Notes under the pieces: generated by a model
The model's database searches: none
The model's input: only the letters and a program-made list of their open reading frames with translations
What the model was told of the DNA's origin: nothing
Source: Anoplopoma fimbria
Taxonomy: Eukaryota; Chordata; Actinopteri; Perciformes; Anoplopomatidae
Reading direction: 5' to 3'
Length of the DNA stretch: 64,000 bases
Assembly (NCBI RefSeq): GCF_027596085.1
Contig: NC_072457.1
Span: 1,135,965 to 1,199,964, forward strand
Made by a program: the position numbers and the translations under genes
Shown here: positions 1 through 11,982 of the stretch, in pieces
How positions within the stretch are numbered: the stretch's first letter is position 1
How the letters are laid out: each line of letters begins with the position of its first letter

Positions 1-424
1 AGGAGCAGTGTGTGGAATTTAGCATCGTCTAGTGGTGGGGTTGCAGATTGCATCCAACTGAACACCCGTCCTCTCACTCCCTCCATTTCCAAGCTTGTAG
101 GAGGACTACGGTGGCCTGCAGGTAACGTTAAAAAAAGCAGAAGCCAGAGTTTGGTTTTGTCCGTTCTGGGCTTCCATAGCACGCGTTGGACTCCGTGAAG
201 AGGACCTGCTACCTATACAGATACAAACAGTAACTGAAACACAACTTCATCTGATTATACACTAAAGAAAACATAGTTCTGAATATTATATTACATTTCT
301 GCCAATAAATCTTACATTCTGTTTCTTTAACTCATCACCAGAGGTAATTTCTCAATAATATCTAAAAAGAGCAAAACTTTTGCACACCAGGTGCGTAGAA
401 GAATACCTAAAGGTAGACAATATA
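1..424. other. No gene recognised; left flank
   Basis: Nothing in this stretch could be assigned. A short open frame at 10-198 has no recognisable domain and no splice or promoter context. The sequence leads directly into the foldback element. Confidence 0.4.
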
Positions 425-809
425 GAACAAAAAACTCCCGCACACTGTCTTCTTCACTTGCATATAGGTATATTTCAGTCACAACGTTTCGGTACGTAGA
501 AAATGAGAATGTATGTCTTAAATAGGTTGGTAGACCAATCAGGTTGCCCTAATCTCATGACATCACTCACTCACTCAAGAATCAGTAACATCAATAAATC
601 AAGAATCAAATTACATCATATTATGGCACTAAAGGCGTGATGAGTGATGTCATGAGATTAGGGCCACCTGATTGGTCTACCAACCGATTTAAGACCGGCT
701 TCCTCATTTTCTTGAAAAGTAACCTGATGAAGGTCTACGTACCAAAACGTGGTGACTGAAATATACCTATATGCAAGTGAAGAAGACAGTGTGCAGGAGT
801 TTTTTGTTC
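425..809. mobile_element. Foldback / MITE-like palindromic element
   Basis: The left end GAACAAAAAACTCC is the reverse complement of the right end. The match continues through CACTTGCATATAGGTATA, the ACGTACC region and the block TTGGTAGACCAATCAGG, so two arms of about 150 bp face each other across a loop of roughly 60 bp (576-636). There is no open frame for a transposase. This is the architecture of a non-autonomous foldback DNA element. The arms differ by small indels, so it is not recent. Its family was not recognised. Confidence 0.75.
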
Positions 810-897
810 AATAATTATTTTTTAAAAAAATAGCATTTTGTTTGATAAATGTAATGTTGATTTATATTTCTCTTCTTTTCATGAAGGTCGGACCGCT

Positions 898-1749
898 CTA
901 AACCGTCTTCGCTTCGACAGCTGAGCCGCCGCCGTCACATCTCATCTTGGGCAGCTGTTTGGTGCGGACGAGGTAACACAGCGGCTGGAAGAAACTGGCC
1001 ATGGAGAGAGCCAGGTAGGTCACACAGGTGAGGACTGAGAAGGGCCTGAACTGTCTGGGCCCAAATTGGCGGGTCAGGTACTCTACGAGCGGCGGGATGT
1101 AGTGGACGTTGACCAGCAGCAACGCAGTCAGCACTATCTTAAATGCTCGCTTTTTCATTGGGTGCACCTCCTTCCTGCCGGGCCCTGATTGGCGGAGGGA
1201 CTTGAGAATCAGGATGTTGCAGGTCATTATGGTCGCCATGGCAGCGGAGAGGACCCCGCATATCAGGCTCCATTTATACTTGGTGGACACCTTGACCAGA
1301 CCGCAGGTGGTGGCAGCTACGACGCTCACCGCAAAGCACAACGACAGACGCAGTTTAGGATCCTTGAGGCGGAGGAAGACCAGCGGGTGGCAGACGGCCA
1401 TGTAGCTGTCCAATCCCAGAATGCAAAGCAGCATCGGCCCCCCCACCTGATTCAAACCCCACGCCATGAAGTTGGCAGCCTCCATCGTTCGAACGCAGAC
1501 GAGACGGACGTACTCGACGAGGAGGAGGAAGCAGAACAGGAGGTCGAAGAGGGCCAGGTTGAGGATGAAGATCTCGGAGGTGGAGGAGATACCAGGTTTG
1601 CCCAGCAGGAGGCGTATGGCCAGAGCGTTGACCGGTATCCCCAGCGGTGGCACGATGAGCGCGATGGGCAGGAAGTACAGGACGACATAATCCATGTTCT
1701 CCCATGTGTTGTTTTGATTCACGGTTGAGTTACACAGAAAGCTTTCCAT
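898..1749 (-). CDS. Class A (rhodopsin-like) GPCR, coding region in one exon, 283 aa
   Basis: A seven-transmembrane receptor expected at the plasma membrane. Seven hydrophobic segments can be read in order. The N-terminus has N-glycosylation sequons (NST, NNT). TM1 carries GIPVNAL and TM2 carries NLALFDLLF. TM3 ends in LDSYMAVCHP, so the usual DRY is DSY. The i3/TM6 entry is HPMKKRAFKIVL. TM7 has FFQPLCYLV in place of NPxxY. I start it at the ATG at 1749 (MESFLCNST) because a good acceptor (TTTCTCATCACAG) lies just upstream; the frame stays open to 1815, but that part would be intron. At least one untranslated 5' exon is therefore expected upstream. It shares STS-[ED]-IFI-NLA and HP-KK-AF blocks with the receptor at 6.0-7.7 kb, so the two are paralogues. 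The ligand is unknown; a P2Y/lipid-receptor-like clade is only a guess. Confidence 0.82.
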   Translation of the reverse strand: MESFLCNSTVNQNNTWENMDYVVLYFLPIALIVPPLGIPVNALAIRLLLGKPGISSTSEIFILNLALFDLLFCFLLLVEYVRLVCVRTMEAANFMAWGLNQVGGPMLLCILGLDSYMAVCHPLVFLRLKDPKLRLSLCFAVSVVAATTCGLVKVSTKYKWSLICGVLSAAMATIMTCNILILKSLRQSGPGRKEVHPMKKRAFKIVLTALLLVNVHYIPPLVEYLTRQFGPRQFRPFSVLTCVTYLALSMASFFQPLCYLVRTKQLPKMRCDGGGSAVEAKTV

Positions 1750-1815
1750 CGCCGTCGCTTCAGACGTCTGTGATGAGAAAGAGAGGATACCTTTTAAACA
1801 TGCAATGTCCCCCAA

Positions 1816-2479
1816 TATGTCTTATTTTGAACCTACAATTAAACATTTCTTTGCCACTTTTTTGCCATATTTTTCCCTCATAAATATGAAACGTTGAACA
1901 GCTGAGCATGAGGATCTGGTTCACTATGACTTATGCATCTTTAAATAAGAAAAAGAAGAAAAAACGAAACAAATATAGTTATCTAGAACTGCTTTTTGAT
2001 TAAATAAAAAAATAGATACCATTCATGCTCTCTACCTCCTAAGAAACAAATGCTTCCAACGGCTAAAGGAAAAAATTATATTTTTAAAAACAATCTGCAT
2101 TTTAGTTTTACATGATGGAGGTTCATACTTTCAACATAGTTTAAGGCCTTTTTGACACTTTAAAGTGGCCAGATGCATTAAAGTAAACCTAGTTTTTGTC
2201 TTGTATATAATTTCAAGTCAGACTTACTATAATCATTTAAATGTACCTGTTGCATAAAACTTCCCTATGAGTGACTAATGTAAGAATGACTTAGAAAGCC
2301 TGTTGCGCAAATAATTATTGTCCCAAATAAGACCCTTTAATTAAGAGAAAATGTGATGACTGCACCAGCAACACCACACAACGTATGATAGAAAATTACA
2401 GAAAAGAAAAAACTGCCTGAATTAAACATTTTTTAGAACCATTTCGGATGTTAGAAACAATTTAAGAATATGGAACGAG
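1816..2479. other. AT-rich spacer
   Basis: AT-rich sequence on the 5' side of the minus-strand receptor gene. It probably contains that gene's 5' intron and upstream exon. No exon or promoter element could be fixed. Confidence 0.35.
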
Positions 2480-2800
2480 AAACCCCAAAAAGTTATGTAT
2501 AAACAGTTAAAAAAAATTAGCTGAAAGTAATGGATAAACAGTTAAAATAGTTTAAAAAGGAGTTAGTTAATAATAATAGTAAATAAAGAAATCAATAAAC
2601 AGTTAAAAATAGCTACAAAATTGTAAATAGTTATAGTAAAAGAAAAGAAATACATAAACATTTGAAATAGTAATTTAAAAGTAGCTAAAAGTAATGGATA
2701 AACAGTTTAAAGGAGCTAGTTAATGTTAGTTAATAATAATAATAATAGTAAATAAAGAAATGGATAAACAGTTGAATTAGTTAAAAATAGTTCTGTCTGT
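2480..2800. repeat. Degenerate A-rich tandem repeat
   Basis: Phrases such as ATGGATAAACAGTTAAA, AGCTAGTTAAT and AATAATAGTAAATAAAGAAA recur four to five times in the same order. This shows an old, diverged tandem array of about 60-120 bp units. It is non-coding. Confidence 0.6.
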
Positions 2801-3759
2801 CTGTTGCGTATAGCTGCTGTATGTTCATAATCTTGATAAAGAGCACAGCAGTTATGTTTAAATGGAGAATGTTGTTTATTCATTCACTACTTTTGTTTGT
2901 TGAAGGTTTGAAGTGACCTTCAGGTGGACTTTCATAAACACGGTGCTCCGTTCACGTTCCTCATCTCCTGCTGTTTTGTGTTTCCGTCCACGGAAGAACA
3001 CATTTCCAGTCTCCATAAACATTATTCTTAACTTTGCATATGATTCTTGTTCTATTCCAGGTGTGCTCTTGCACAGTCCGTCTGGCTTGTAAACTTGATG
3101 CAAATTCACTACATTTGCAGGCATTCACATCATTTCTGTTGTGATAGTTCTTTTCACACGGTTACTGGAGAGTTTCTGCTGTTGAACTTGTGCTTCATGC
3201 CACAGAATGTTTTTGATAATCTTTTTTTATATTAGTTTTTATATATGTAGTTGTAGTTTGTTTTGTCAGGGCCAGAAATAATGTTTCATAAATATGTAGC
3301 GACATACAAAATATCTTGTTGGAGAACCGTCAGTTTCATCCCGACCCCCAACATTAGACCTGAGCTGAATGGCATTTTATCAACTAATTTATTTAAATTA
3401 TGAACCTGATGTTTAATTCTATAAAACTAGATGGCATGTTAAATAACCTAAAGGGATTAGTTGTGAAGCAATGTCTGCATAGCTCCGTCTCCTGGACAAT
3501 CAAGTCCGTTCAATTTCTGTGGTTCAATGACGTCTCAAGAGTTGATGTGAATTCACATTTTAATCATCAACTTCCAAAACAGTCTCAGGGCAGTTTGTGA
3601 AATAATCACAAAATGCAATCCATTATTTTTTTATGTAAAGTGACACAAGTTGTGCGTTGTATTTTTCTTTTTTTTGGGATGACATTACGTCAAAAACAAA
3701 AGTTAGGTTTAAGCAACAATACTACTTAGTTAGGCTGCGTAAAAACATCATCGTTAGCC
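2801..3759. other. No gene recognised
   Basis: Low-complexity intergenic DNA. Short open frames on both strands (for example 2876-3124 minus) lack recognisable domains or codon bias. Confidence 0.35.
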
Positions 3760-4016
3760 TCAAAATAACCATGTACAAGTAGGCAAGTTAAGCAACAAAA
3801 CCAACGGTTAGGTTTAGACAACAAAACCAACAGTTAGGTTTAGACAACAAAAAAACCAACCAACAGTTAGGTTTAGACAACAAAACCAACAGTTAGGTTT
3901 AGACAACAAAACCAACAGTTAGGTTTAGACAACAAAACCAACGGTTAGGTTTAGACAACAAAACCAACAGTTAGGTTTAGACAACAAAACCAACAGTTAG
4001 GTTCAACCAACAAAAG
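3760..4016. repeat. 26-bp minisatellite, AACAGTTAGGTTTAGAC type
   Basis: About nine units of a 26-bp repeat with core CAACAGTTAGGTTTAGACAA. Some units carry ACGG in place of ACAG, and one is interrupted by extra A bases. The left edge degrades into single diverged copies. The same unit in reverse complement forms the larger array at 42,930-43,695. Confidence 0.88.
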
Positions 4017-5590
4017 TGAAAAACGAGAAAAAATAAAATAAACTAGTTGTCATACATGTGATTTCTGTGAATTAAGTCACTCGCGTTTAGTTTTAAATTG
4101 CAAGCTAAGCAACAGGTATGAAAAAAACCAGTTCCTTCATAGCAACTTTAACACTTTACCTTTTCTAAATCACAGAGTTCTTCACCAGGAGTCCCAGGAT
4201 TCAGAGGTCACTGCTGTGTGAACACAGACAACCTCCTGATGGACACCAGGCTCTTCATGGAGATCTATTTCCCACATTTGAATACCCACAGTCAAAACTG
4301 ACATCTGATACATCACGACTAATTCCATGTTGAAAGTATATGTGGATTGACGGATGTAAATGCAACGCTGTGTGTTTTTTATTGCATTTAGTGATTTCAG
4401 ACAGGCTTTTCAGCATTGTTTTTCCAAATGATTCCCGTCCGTACTAACACGCCAGAAAAAGGAATACCACATGCCTAAACATGTACACTGGGCCTGCGAG
4501 TGCCAGTTCTGCTTTAGAATTGTTTACATTTCCCCAGCTCTTATCATGATCTTATGTAACTGGTAACATCACCTGATATAACTGTCCTGTGATATATGTG
4601 TGTGTTTGTGTCTAAATCTGTTCAATCTAGTACAACCACATCCGTGATATCCTGATTTGTTATCACTATTATTAGTTAAACTCCAAAAATACTGGATCCT
4701 ATATTTCCAATATTGCAACCAGATATGTAGAATATGTGTCATGACATATTTCAAACTCAACACATTTCTATACATTCAACATCTCAAACCCCATCTGAGA
4801 TAACTATGTTTCAGACCACAACTGTCTTGACAGGCTGAGGGTTTCTCCTCATGATAACTTATCACGTGTACAATGTTTGGTTGTGTTATGAAACACAGCA
4901 GTATTTATGTAAGTGGGTGTTTGTCGTGACTCTGCAGGCTTGTACTCCCAACAGGTTTTTTTTCTCTCAACACAGTCTGGGCACATTAGTAACTCCTTGC
5001 ATTAGATTTCTCATTTATGCTTACCTTGCATCACCTGTTTACTGAGCAGTCTTCAGTTGCATCAGTGAGAACGAATGTTCAGCTGCTAGTGTTGCTGTAG
5101 ATAGAAATTACCCAAAGGAACAGATTGCTCTTTTAACATGAACCATAAAAGTACATCTACAGGCCAGCGGCTTGGGGAAACTATAGGATTGACGTCTTCA
5201 TAATGCAGCAACTTGAAATAAGCTTTATGCATATTAAGTCAAATTCACCAAAGGACAATTTAAAAGATTGGTACAGCCAACACTACGTTCTCCAGGCAGG
5301 TTGCTCTGCACTCTGGAGCCCTGAAGGCAAAGACAGTGTCCCCACTTCACACATGAATAACTCAAAGACTAAATAATAAGACAAGGAGGCTGTTAATATT
5401 TGCCCCTGCAGCATAATGCCAACCCTGTCTAATGCAACGTTAACACGCCTCTGTGTCTACGTATCCGAACTGTCCAATCACTGAAGATGTCTCAGCAACT
5501 CTATTTTGCATTATTGTCCAATCCCAGCGTTGGTTGGACACCACACTGAGCAGAGATTGTCCCTCAGATTGGTCCAATCCAACGATGGCA
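4017..5590. other. Intergenic, no gene recognised
   Basis: AT-rich sequence upstream of the second receptor gene. No coding domains, RNA genes or clear transposon ends were found. Confidence 0.35.
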
Positions 5591-5596
5591 TCGGTG

Positions 5597-5605
5597 TTTA
5601 TATAG
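5597..5605 (+). promoter_or_regulatory. Candidate TATA box of the second GPCR gene
   Basis: TTTATATAG lies about 270 bp upstream of a good splice donor (TTTTGAG followed by GTAAGA at 5868). Transcription would start near 5630. Exon 1 (about 5630-5867) would be untranslated and spliced over a 101-bp intron (5868-5968, ending TCTCCATCAG) to the receptor exon. Inferred from position only. Confidence 0.45.
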
Positions 5606-5968
5606 ACCTGGACCCGGGGACTGTTGTTGCAGAAATGCAGTGACGAGACGAGACGCAGTTCTTGGAGTTTGCAACAAGCGGGGATATTTTATTGCAGACA
5701 AACTTACAACAATAGTCTGACACGTTAGTCCTTACATGATCTCTCTATACCCTTAGTCTAGCCCCCCTTACGTCACTTTCAGCCAATCACGTCTGGTGCT
5801 ACATGCAAAAAAGTTTTGCAACAAGGGAAGAAGACCAGGACTGCAGGACACTGTGAACTCTTTTGAGGTAAGACGGGTTGATGTTGACTTTCTTGTGATT
5901 GGCACTTTGGGGTCAAAATGTCAAATCAAAACTAACCTTCTACTCCTATTGTCCTTTCTCTCCATCAG

Positions 5969-6358
5969 AACTTATTTTCCCACCATGTTCAACACCACTC
6001 TGAACCCGCCACCAACCTCCACGTGAACTCTACCAGCCCTACCCAACGGACTCCACTCTGGTACCAGCTCCCCGAGTGCGCCATCGCCCCCTGGGCCTTC
6101 ATCTTCTACTTTGGGGTCAAGGTGTTGAACCTGGCAGTGGGGGCGCCCTGTAACATCCTGGTCATCTGGCAGATCGCCACCAGGAAAAGCGACGCTTCCA
6201 CCTCGGACATCTTCATCATAAACCTGGCCGTCTTGGATGCCTACTTCTGTCTCATGACGCCCATAGACATGGTCAACCGACTGCTGCTGGACAACAGCCG
6301 CATTTGGTACTTTCAGAGGTTCGCATATGGGATCAAGGACGTAGCGCCGCTCTTTCTG
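5969..6358 (+). CDS. Class A GPCR, coding exon 1 (N-terminus to TM3)
   Basis: First coding exon of a rhodopsin-like receptor. The receptor frame runs from the acceptor at 5968 to a donor at 6358 (CTTTCTG then GTGAGT). It contains HVNSTSP (N-glycosylation), TM1 with GAPCNILVI, TM2 with DIFIINLAVLDAYF, and the start of TM3 (DVAPLFL). The N-terminus is odd. A well-placed start (CACCATGT, 5985) opens another frame with another sequon (MFNTTLNPPP) that stops after 13 codons, at 6026. The receptor frame has no ATG before TM2. Either one base is wrong or lost between 5985 and 6023, or a distant exon supplies the start. The true start is therefore left open. Joined in phase 0 to 7197-7727. Confidence 0.75.
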
Positions 6359-7196
6359 GTGAGTTTTTTGTATATACAGTAATACTGAACACCAGAGCAG
6401 TGATACATCTCTGCATCCTTAAAAGAAGGACAAAGTATAATAATAGCCACACTGCATTTCAAATTCAGGACTTCAATGAAACTACAACTTATTAGAAATG
6501 ACACCAAAAACAGCCTTTACGAATCTGTTGCCTGTTATAGGCTCTAATACATAAATTACTTCAGATAGTTTCTATTAAATGCCGCTGTATTTGGGATGTT
6601 ACTCTGTTCATAAGCCCGTCAACTCATATACAAAACATTAGTTCATGTAGTCTACATTAATACATTTCATTGTTAGGACAGAGGATGCTGTATGGATTGT
6701 AAAGCCCTCTGAGGCAAATTTTTGATTTGTGATATTGGGTTATACAATAAAATTGAATTATATGCTGTGGACTTCATTTGTCTCTGAGATTATTTTTATT
6801 TACATTTTGTAATGTAATGCTATTGTATTTTAGACACAAATTCCCATAAAAGCATTTTGATAGATTGCTTGAAGGCAGAAATAGAAATTATTACTAATAC
6901 TGCTATACTTTTGGACTTGGATCAACTTAGCTCCCTGTTAAGATTGAAGTGTCATTAACACTTCCATGTGTTATTCAGAGGACTCAAAAGTACAACTTCA
7001 AGATAGATTTGTATTTAAATATTTATTTGGGTCTTTAGCAGCACCGTTGAGTCTGAACATTAGTCTTATGAGTGCAGAACTCTTTCTCGTTTTCTAAAAC
7101 GTCTTCAGTTTTTCATCAATTGATTCATTTTGGATTCAGCTTCTACTCGAGTGCATGCTGTGACATGATTCTTGCTTCACTGATCTGCTGTTCCAG

Positions 7197-7727
7197 GTGT
7201 GTATCTGCTTAGACCGCTACGTGGCCGTGGTGCACCCAGTGTTGTTCGCTAGTAACCGAGACAACAAGATCCGCATTTGCATTTGCGCGGTCGCCTGGGG
7301 CCTCATCCTGGCTTACGGCTTCACAAAGTGCATCCTGGGAGCCGTGAGCGTCAACGAGTTCTTCAGCGGCGTCATCCTGTTTGCCTTCACCGTCATGGTC
7401 TTCTGCAACATCTCCGTCATCTGGGTCCTCAGACGCTCCGTGGCGGGAAAGGAGGAGATGCACCCGGTGAAGAAGAAGGCCTTCAGGATGGTGCTGATCA
7501 TCCTGGCCATCATCGTGTCCAACTACCTGCCGCCCGTGGCTCTCATGCCCTTCATGCCGTACTACACGTTCGTGGTATTTCATTGCCAGATCAGCATCAG
7601 CGTGTTTGCCATCATGGATCTGAGCTGCAGCATCGAGCCTCTCCTCTACATCACAAAGATAGAGTGTGTGGACCGAGGATGCTGTGGACGGTGTTTCTCT
7701 AAGAAGAAGCATGATGTTAAAGTGTGA
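7197..7727 (+). CDS. Class A GPCR, coding exon 2 (TM3 to C-terminus)
   Basis: Continues the receptor after an 838-bp intron that ends CTGTTCCAG. It begins VCICLDRYVAVVHP, a standard TM3 end with an intact DRY, unlike the DSY of the neighbouring paralogue. TM4 to TM7 follow, with HPVKKKAFRMVL at the TM6 entry and CSIEPLLYI in TM7, so NPxxY is replaced by EPLLY. A Cys-rich tail (CVDRGCCGRCF) could be palmitoylated, and the end is KKKHDVKV. With exon 1 this gives about 290 residues, a short receptor with little N- or C-terminal extension. The intron position inside TM3, directly before the DRY box, is a useful subfamily marker. Ligand not identifiable from sequence alone. Confidence 0.85.
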   Translation: MCICLDRYVAVVHPVLFASNRDNKIRICICAVAWGLILAYGFTKCILGAVSVNEFFSGVILFAFTVMVFCNISVIWVLRRSVAGKEEMHPVKKKAFRMVLIILAIIVSNYLPPVALMPFMPYYTFVVFHCQISISVFAIMDLSCSIEPLLYITKIECVDRGCCGRCFSKKKHDVKV

Positions 7728-9144
7728 TCAAGCCTCCGATCATCAAATGACACCATCATGGAACTTTCTCCACGAATAACTGGACCGATATGCCTCAGAA
7801 AACCAAATCCCAGAAACCACAAAAATTGATTTTGATCTGACTTTTTGAAATGTTTTATCCTAAAAAAAAAAAGGTTCTGCAACAAATGTATAATTTCTGT
7901 AAAAGCAGCACATTAGATTTGCAGCTCCATCTAATCAGAGCTAAAAACCAGCTAACAAGAGCCGATATATAAGGTGAAAGCTAGCTGGTGACATAGCTAA
8001 AGCTTAGCCTTAGCTTAAGCTAAAACAAATTGTATTTACAATTTTTTCCAAATAATACTTAAACTAAATCTAGTAATGACAGATAAATAATCGAGCTAAA
8101 CTCCTGCTAGAGCTAACTAGCCTAGCAGAGTAGCAGTAGCTGCCATTTTGGCCTTTGCCTCTAATTGAATTAATTTGATTTGGTGTCGTTAAGAGACTTT
8201 TAAATTACTCATGACATTTTAAACGTATCGAATTGTAAAATTATTTTCAATAATAGTTCATATAGCTAGACTGTAATCAGCCTTAAAATGCGTTGAATTA
8301 AGATATTTGCTACAACCTTGTATTCTATGTATTTCACAATTTGACTGCCAGTCTTAGAAACTAAAAATGTTTCCTAATTTTAATGCTTCTGTAAGATAAA
8401 CATATGAAACTTCAGTATGAATGCATTCAAAGGGCATTGTGGGAAATAGAATAAATTAGTAACTACAATAGAAGTAGATGAGGTTGCTGGTTAAGTTAAA
8501 GTGGGCACTCCAAAAGATTAAATATAAATAATTTGAACTAAGAGTTTGTTCTCTATGTCTTCTATAGCAACAGGTGTTGGAAACTGCTCGTTTACACACA
8601 CATTAAGTCCACCTTAAAGGCAGCCTGGGGCGATGCCTGGTTTACGGAGCACTGATTAGGCACTTATCCACTAATTAATTAAGACTCATAATCAGAAAAT
8701 ACACTGTGGGACCAATTTGCGACAGCGAAATGAGTGGGCATGCAGAATATGAAAGTGGTTGGCATAGTAAATATGTTGCATGTTGAATAAGGAAAAGGAA
8801 CACAAATATGCAGTAACCCATGATAAATTACAATTACTTTGTTAATAAAAGTTGTTTACTTGACAGAGAGTTAAAAAATGACCAATGTAATTTTAACTCT
8901 TAACAATAAAAACGTGAACCAGATGTGCTAAAAAAATATGATGTAACTCATGTCTGTGATTGACCTTTTCCTTTCTTCAGAATGAATATGTTGCATTTTC
9001 AATTTTGAATAACAATGATTTTGGAGTGCATGAAAATAATGAATGAACTCAAACATAGATCGTCTTTATTTTGATTAAAACTTAATGAACTGGAAGTTTC
9101 CAAACATGTTTCTTTGTTATATTACAGTAAAAAGAGTCTTAGTT
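7728..9144. other. 3' flank of receptor gene, AT-rich
   Basis: Presumed 3' UTR followed by AT-rich intergenic DNA with repeated GCTAGCT/TTAGCTTAAGC phrases near 7970-8120. No further gene was recognised before the satellite begins. Confidence 0.4.
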
Positions 9145-9339
9145 TTTTTTTGATATACAATACTATGCTTTTTTTTCAACATAATATACCATGACTTTTT
9201 TTTCTACTTTTTCTACTTTTTTTTTTTCTACTTTATGACCGACATACTATACTATGACTTTTTTTCTATTTTTCCGACATACTATACTATTGACTTTGTT
9301 GTTGCGACATACTATACTACGACTGTTTTTGACTTTTTT

Positions 9340-9475
9340 CAACATGGAAAACTACAACAAAGACATAGCTTAATGGGTAGAGAGCCGGTCTTGTGGGCCT
9401 AAACTAAGTTGATCCTAGTTCAAATCCCATATGTGGGAAAAGTGTCATGTTCAATTAACGCATTATGCATAGCAT
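9340..9475 (+). repeat. tRNA-like cassette 1
   Basis: Runs from CAACATGGAAAACTAC to TATGCATAGCAT. The A-box match TAGCTTAATGG (9366) fits TRGYNNANNNG, and the B-box GTTCAAATC (9418) fits GWTCRANNC, with 41 nt between them. The bases at the anticodon position read TGT (CTTGTGG loop). The T-stem does not pair, so this is a tRNA-derived relic, not a functional tRNA. Confidence 0.8.
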
Positions 9476-10647
9476 TTCGACATACTATACCATGACCTCT
9501 TTTTCTACTTTTTTCGACATACTATACTATGACTTTTTCGACATACTATACTATGACTTTTCCGACATACTATACTATGACTTTTTTAAATATTTTTTCG
9601 ACATACTATACTATGACTTTTTTTTAAATTTTTTTCGACATACTATACTATGACTTTTTTTTTCGACATACTATACTATGACTTTTTTCGACATACTATA
9701 CTATGACTTTTTTTTCGACATACTATACTAACTTTTTTTCTACTTTTTCGACATACTATACTATGACTTTTTTAAATATTTTTTCGACATACTTTTTTAC
9801 ATACTATACTATGACTTTTTTAATTTTTTTCGACATACTATACTATGACTTTTTTACCATTTTTCGACATACTATACTATGACGTTTTTCGACATACTAT
9901 ACTATGACTTTTTTTTACCATTTTTCGACATACTATACTATGATTTTTTTGACATACTATACTATGACTTTTTTGACATACTATACTATGACTTTTTTTT
10001 TTCGACATACTATACCATAACTTTTTTTTCTATTTTTTCGACATACTATACTATGACTTTTTTAAATATTTTTTCGACATACTATACTATGACTTTTTTA
10101 AATATTTTTTCGACATACTATACTATGACTTTTTTACCATTTTTCACATACTATACTATGACTTTTTTACTAACTATGACTTTTTTTTACCATTTTTCGA
10201 TACTAAATGACTTTTTCGACATACTATACTATGGCTTTTTTCGACATACTATACTATGACTTTTTTAAATATTTTTTCGACATACTATACTATGACTTTT
10301 TTTTATACTATGACTTACTATGACTTTTTTTTCCGACATACTATACTATGACTTTTTTTACTATACTATGACCATTTTTCGACATACTATACTATGACTT
10401 TTTTTAATATTTTTTTTTTTTACATACTATACTATGACTTTTTTTTACCATTTTTCGACATACTATACTATGACTTTTTTCGACATACTATACTATGACT
10501 TTTTTTACATACTATACTTTTTTTCGACATACTATACTATGACTTTTTTTCTACTTTTTCCGACATACTATACTATGACTTTTATTTCGACATACTATAC
10601 TTTGACTTGTTGCGACATACTATACTACGACTGTTTTTGACTTTTTT

Positions 10648-10783
10648 CAACATGGAAAACTACAACAAAGACATAGCTTAATGGGTAGAGAGCCGGTCTC
10701 ATGGGCCTAAACTAAGTTGATCCTAGTTCAAATCCCATATGTGGGAAAAGTGTCATGTTTAATTAATGCATTATGCATAGCAT
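10648..10783 (+). repeat. tRNA-like cassette 2
   Basis: A-box at 10674, B-box at 10726. The anticodon-position loop is CTCATGG (CAT). Same flanks as cassette 1; followed by ATTAATGCATTATGCATAGC. Confidence 0.8.
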
Positions 10784-11835
10784 TTCGACATACTATACCA
10801 TGACCTCTTTTTCTACTTTTTTCGACATACTATACTATGACTTTTTTCGACATACTATACTATGACTTTTTTTCGACATACTATACTATTTTTTTAAATA
10901 TTTTTTCGACATACTATACTATGACTTTTTTTCCATTTTTCGACATACTATACTATGACTTTTTTCGACATACTATACTATGACTTTTTTTTTACATACT
11001 ATACTATAACTTTTTTTTTTCTACTTTTTCGACATACTATACTATGACTTTTTTAAATATTTTTTCGACATACTATACTATGACTTTTTTAAATATTTTT
11101 TCGACATACTATACTATGACTTTTTTACCATTTTTCGACATACTATACTATGACGTTTTTCGACATACTATACTATGACTTTTTTTTACCATTTTTCGAC
11201 ATACTATACTATGACTTTTTTTTTCGACATACTATACTATGACTTTTTTTTTTCGACATACTATACTATGACTTTTTTAAATATTTTTCGACATACTATA
11301 CTATGACTTTTTTATGACTTTTTTTACTTTTTTTTTTCGACATACTATACTATGACTTTTTTAAATATTTTTTCGACATACTATACTATGACTTTTTTAA
11401 CATACTATACTATGACTTTTTTTCTACTTTTTTCGACGTACTATACTAATTTTTTTTTCGACATACTATACTATGACTTTTTTTTCTACTTTTTCCGACA
11501 TACTATACTATGACTTTTTTTAAAAAAATCGACATACTATACTATGACTTTTTCCGACATACTATACTATGACTTTTTTTTACCATTTTTCGACATACTA
11601 TACTATGACTTTTTTTTCGACATACTATACTATGACTTTTTTTTTTCGACATACTATACTATGACTTTTTTTTTCGACATACTATACTATGACTTTTTTT
11701 TCTACTTTTTCCGACATACTATACTATGACTTTTTTTTCTACTTTTTCCGACATACTATACTATGACTTTTATTTCGACATACTATACTTTGACTTGTTG
11801 CGACATACTATACTACGACTGTTTTTGACTTTTTT

Positions 11836-11982
11836 CAACATGGAAAACTACAACAAAGACATAGCTTAATGGGTAGAGAGCCGGTCTCATGGGCCTAAAC
11901 TAAGTTGATCCTAGTTCAAATCCCATATACGGCAAGTATGTGGGAAAAGTGTCATGTTTAATTAATGCATTATGCATAGCAT
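11836..11982 (+). repeat. tRNA-like cassette 3
   Basis: A-box at 11862, CAT loop, intact B-box. It carries an extra ATACGGCAAGT segment after CCCAT that cassettes 1 and 2 lack. Confidence 0.8.

Noticed and set aside
1189..1728. 179-codon open frame opposite the first GPCR
   Set aside because: Antisense shadow of the receptor exon, without independent signals.
5630..5800. Possible LTR or retroviral promoter near the TATA box
   Set aside because: No paired LTR, primer-binding site or polypurine tract was seen; a cellular promoter explains the TATA and donor.
7209..7712. 167-codon minus-strand open frame opposite the second GPCR
   Set aside because: Antisense shadow; His/Asp-rich composition reflects the complement of receptor codons.
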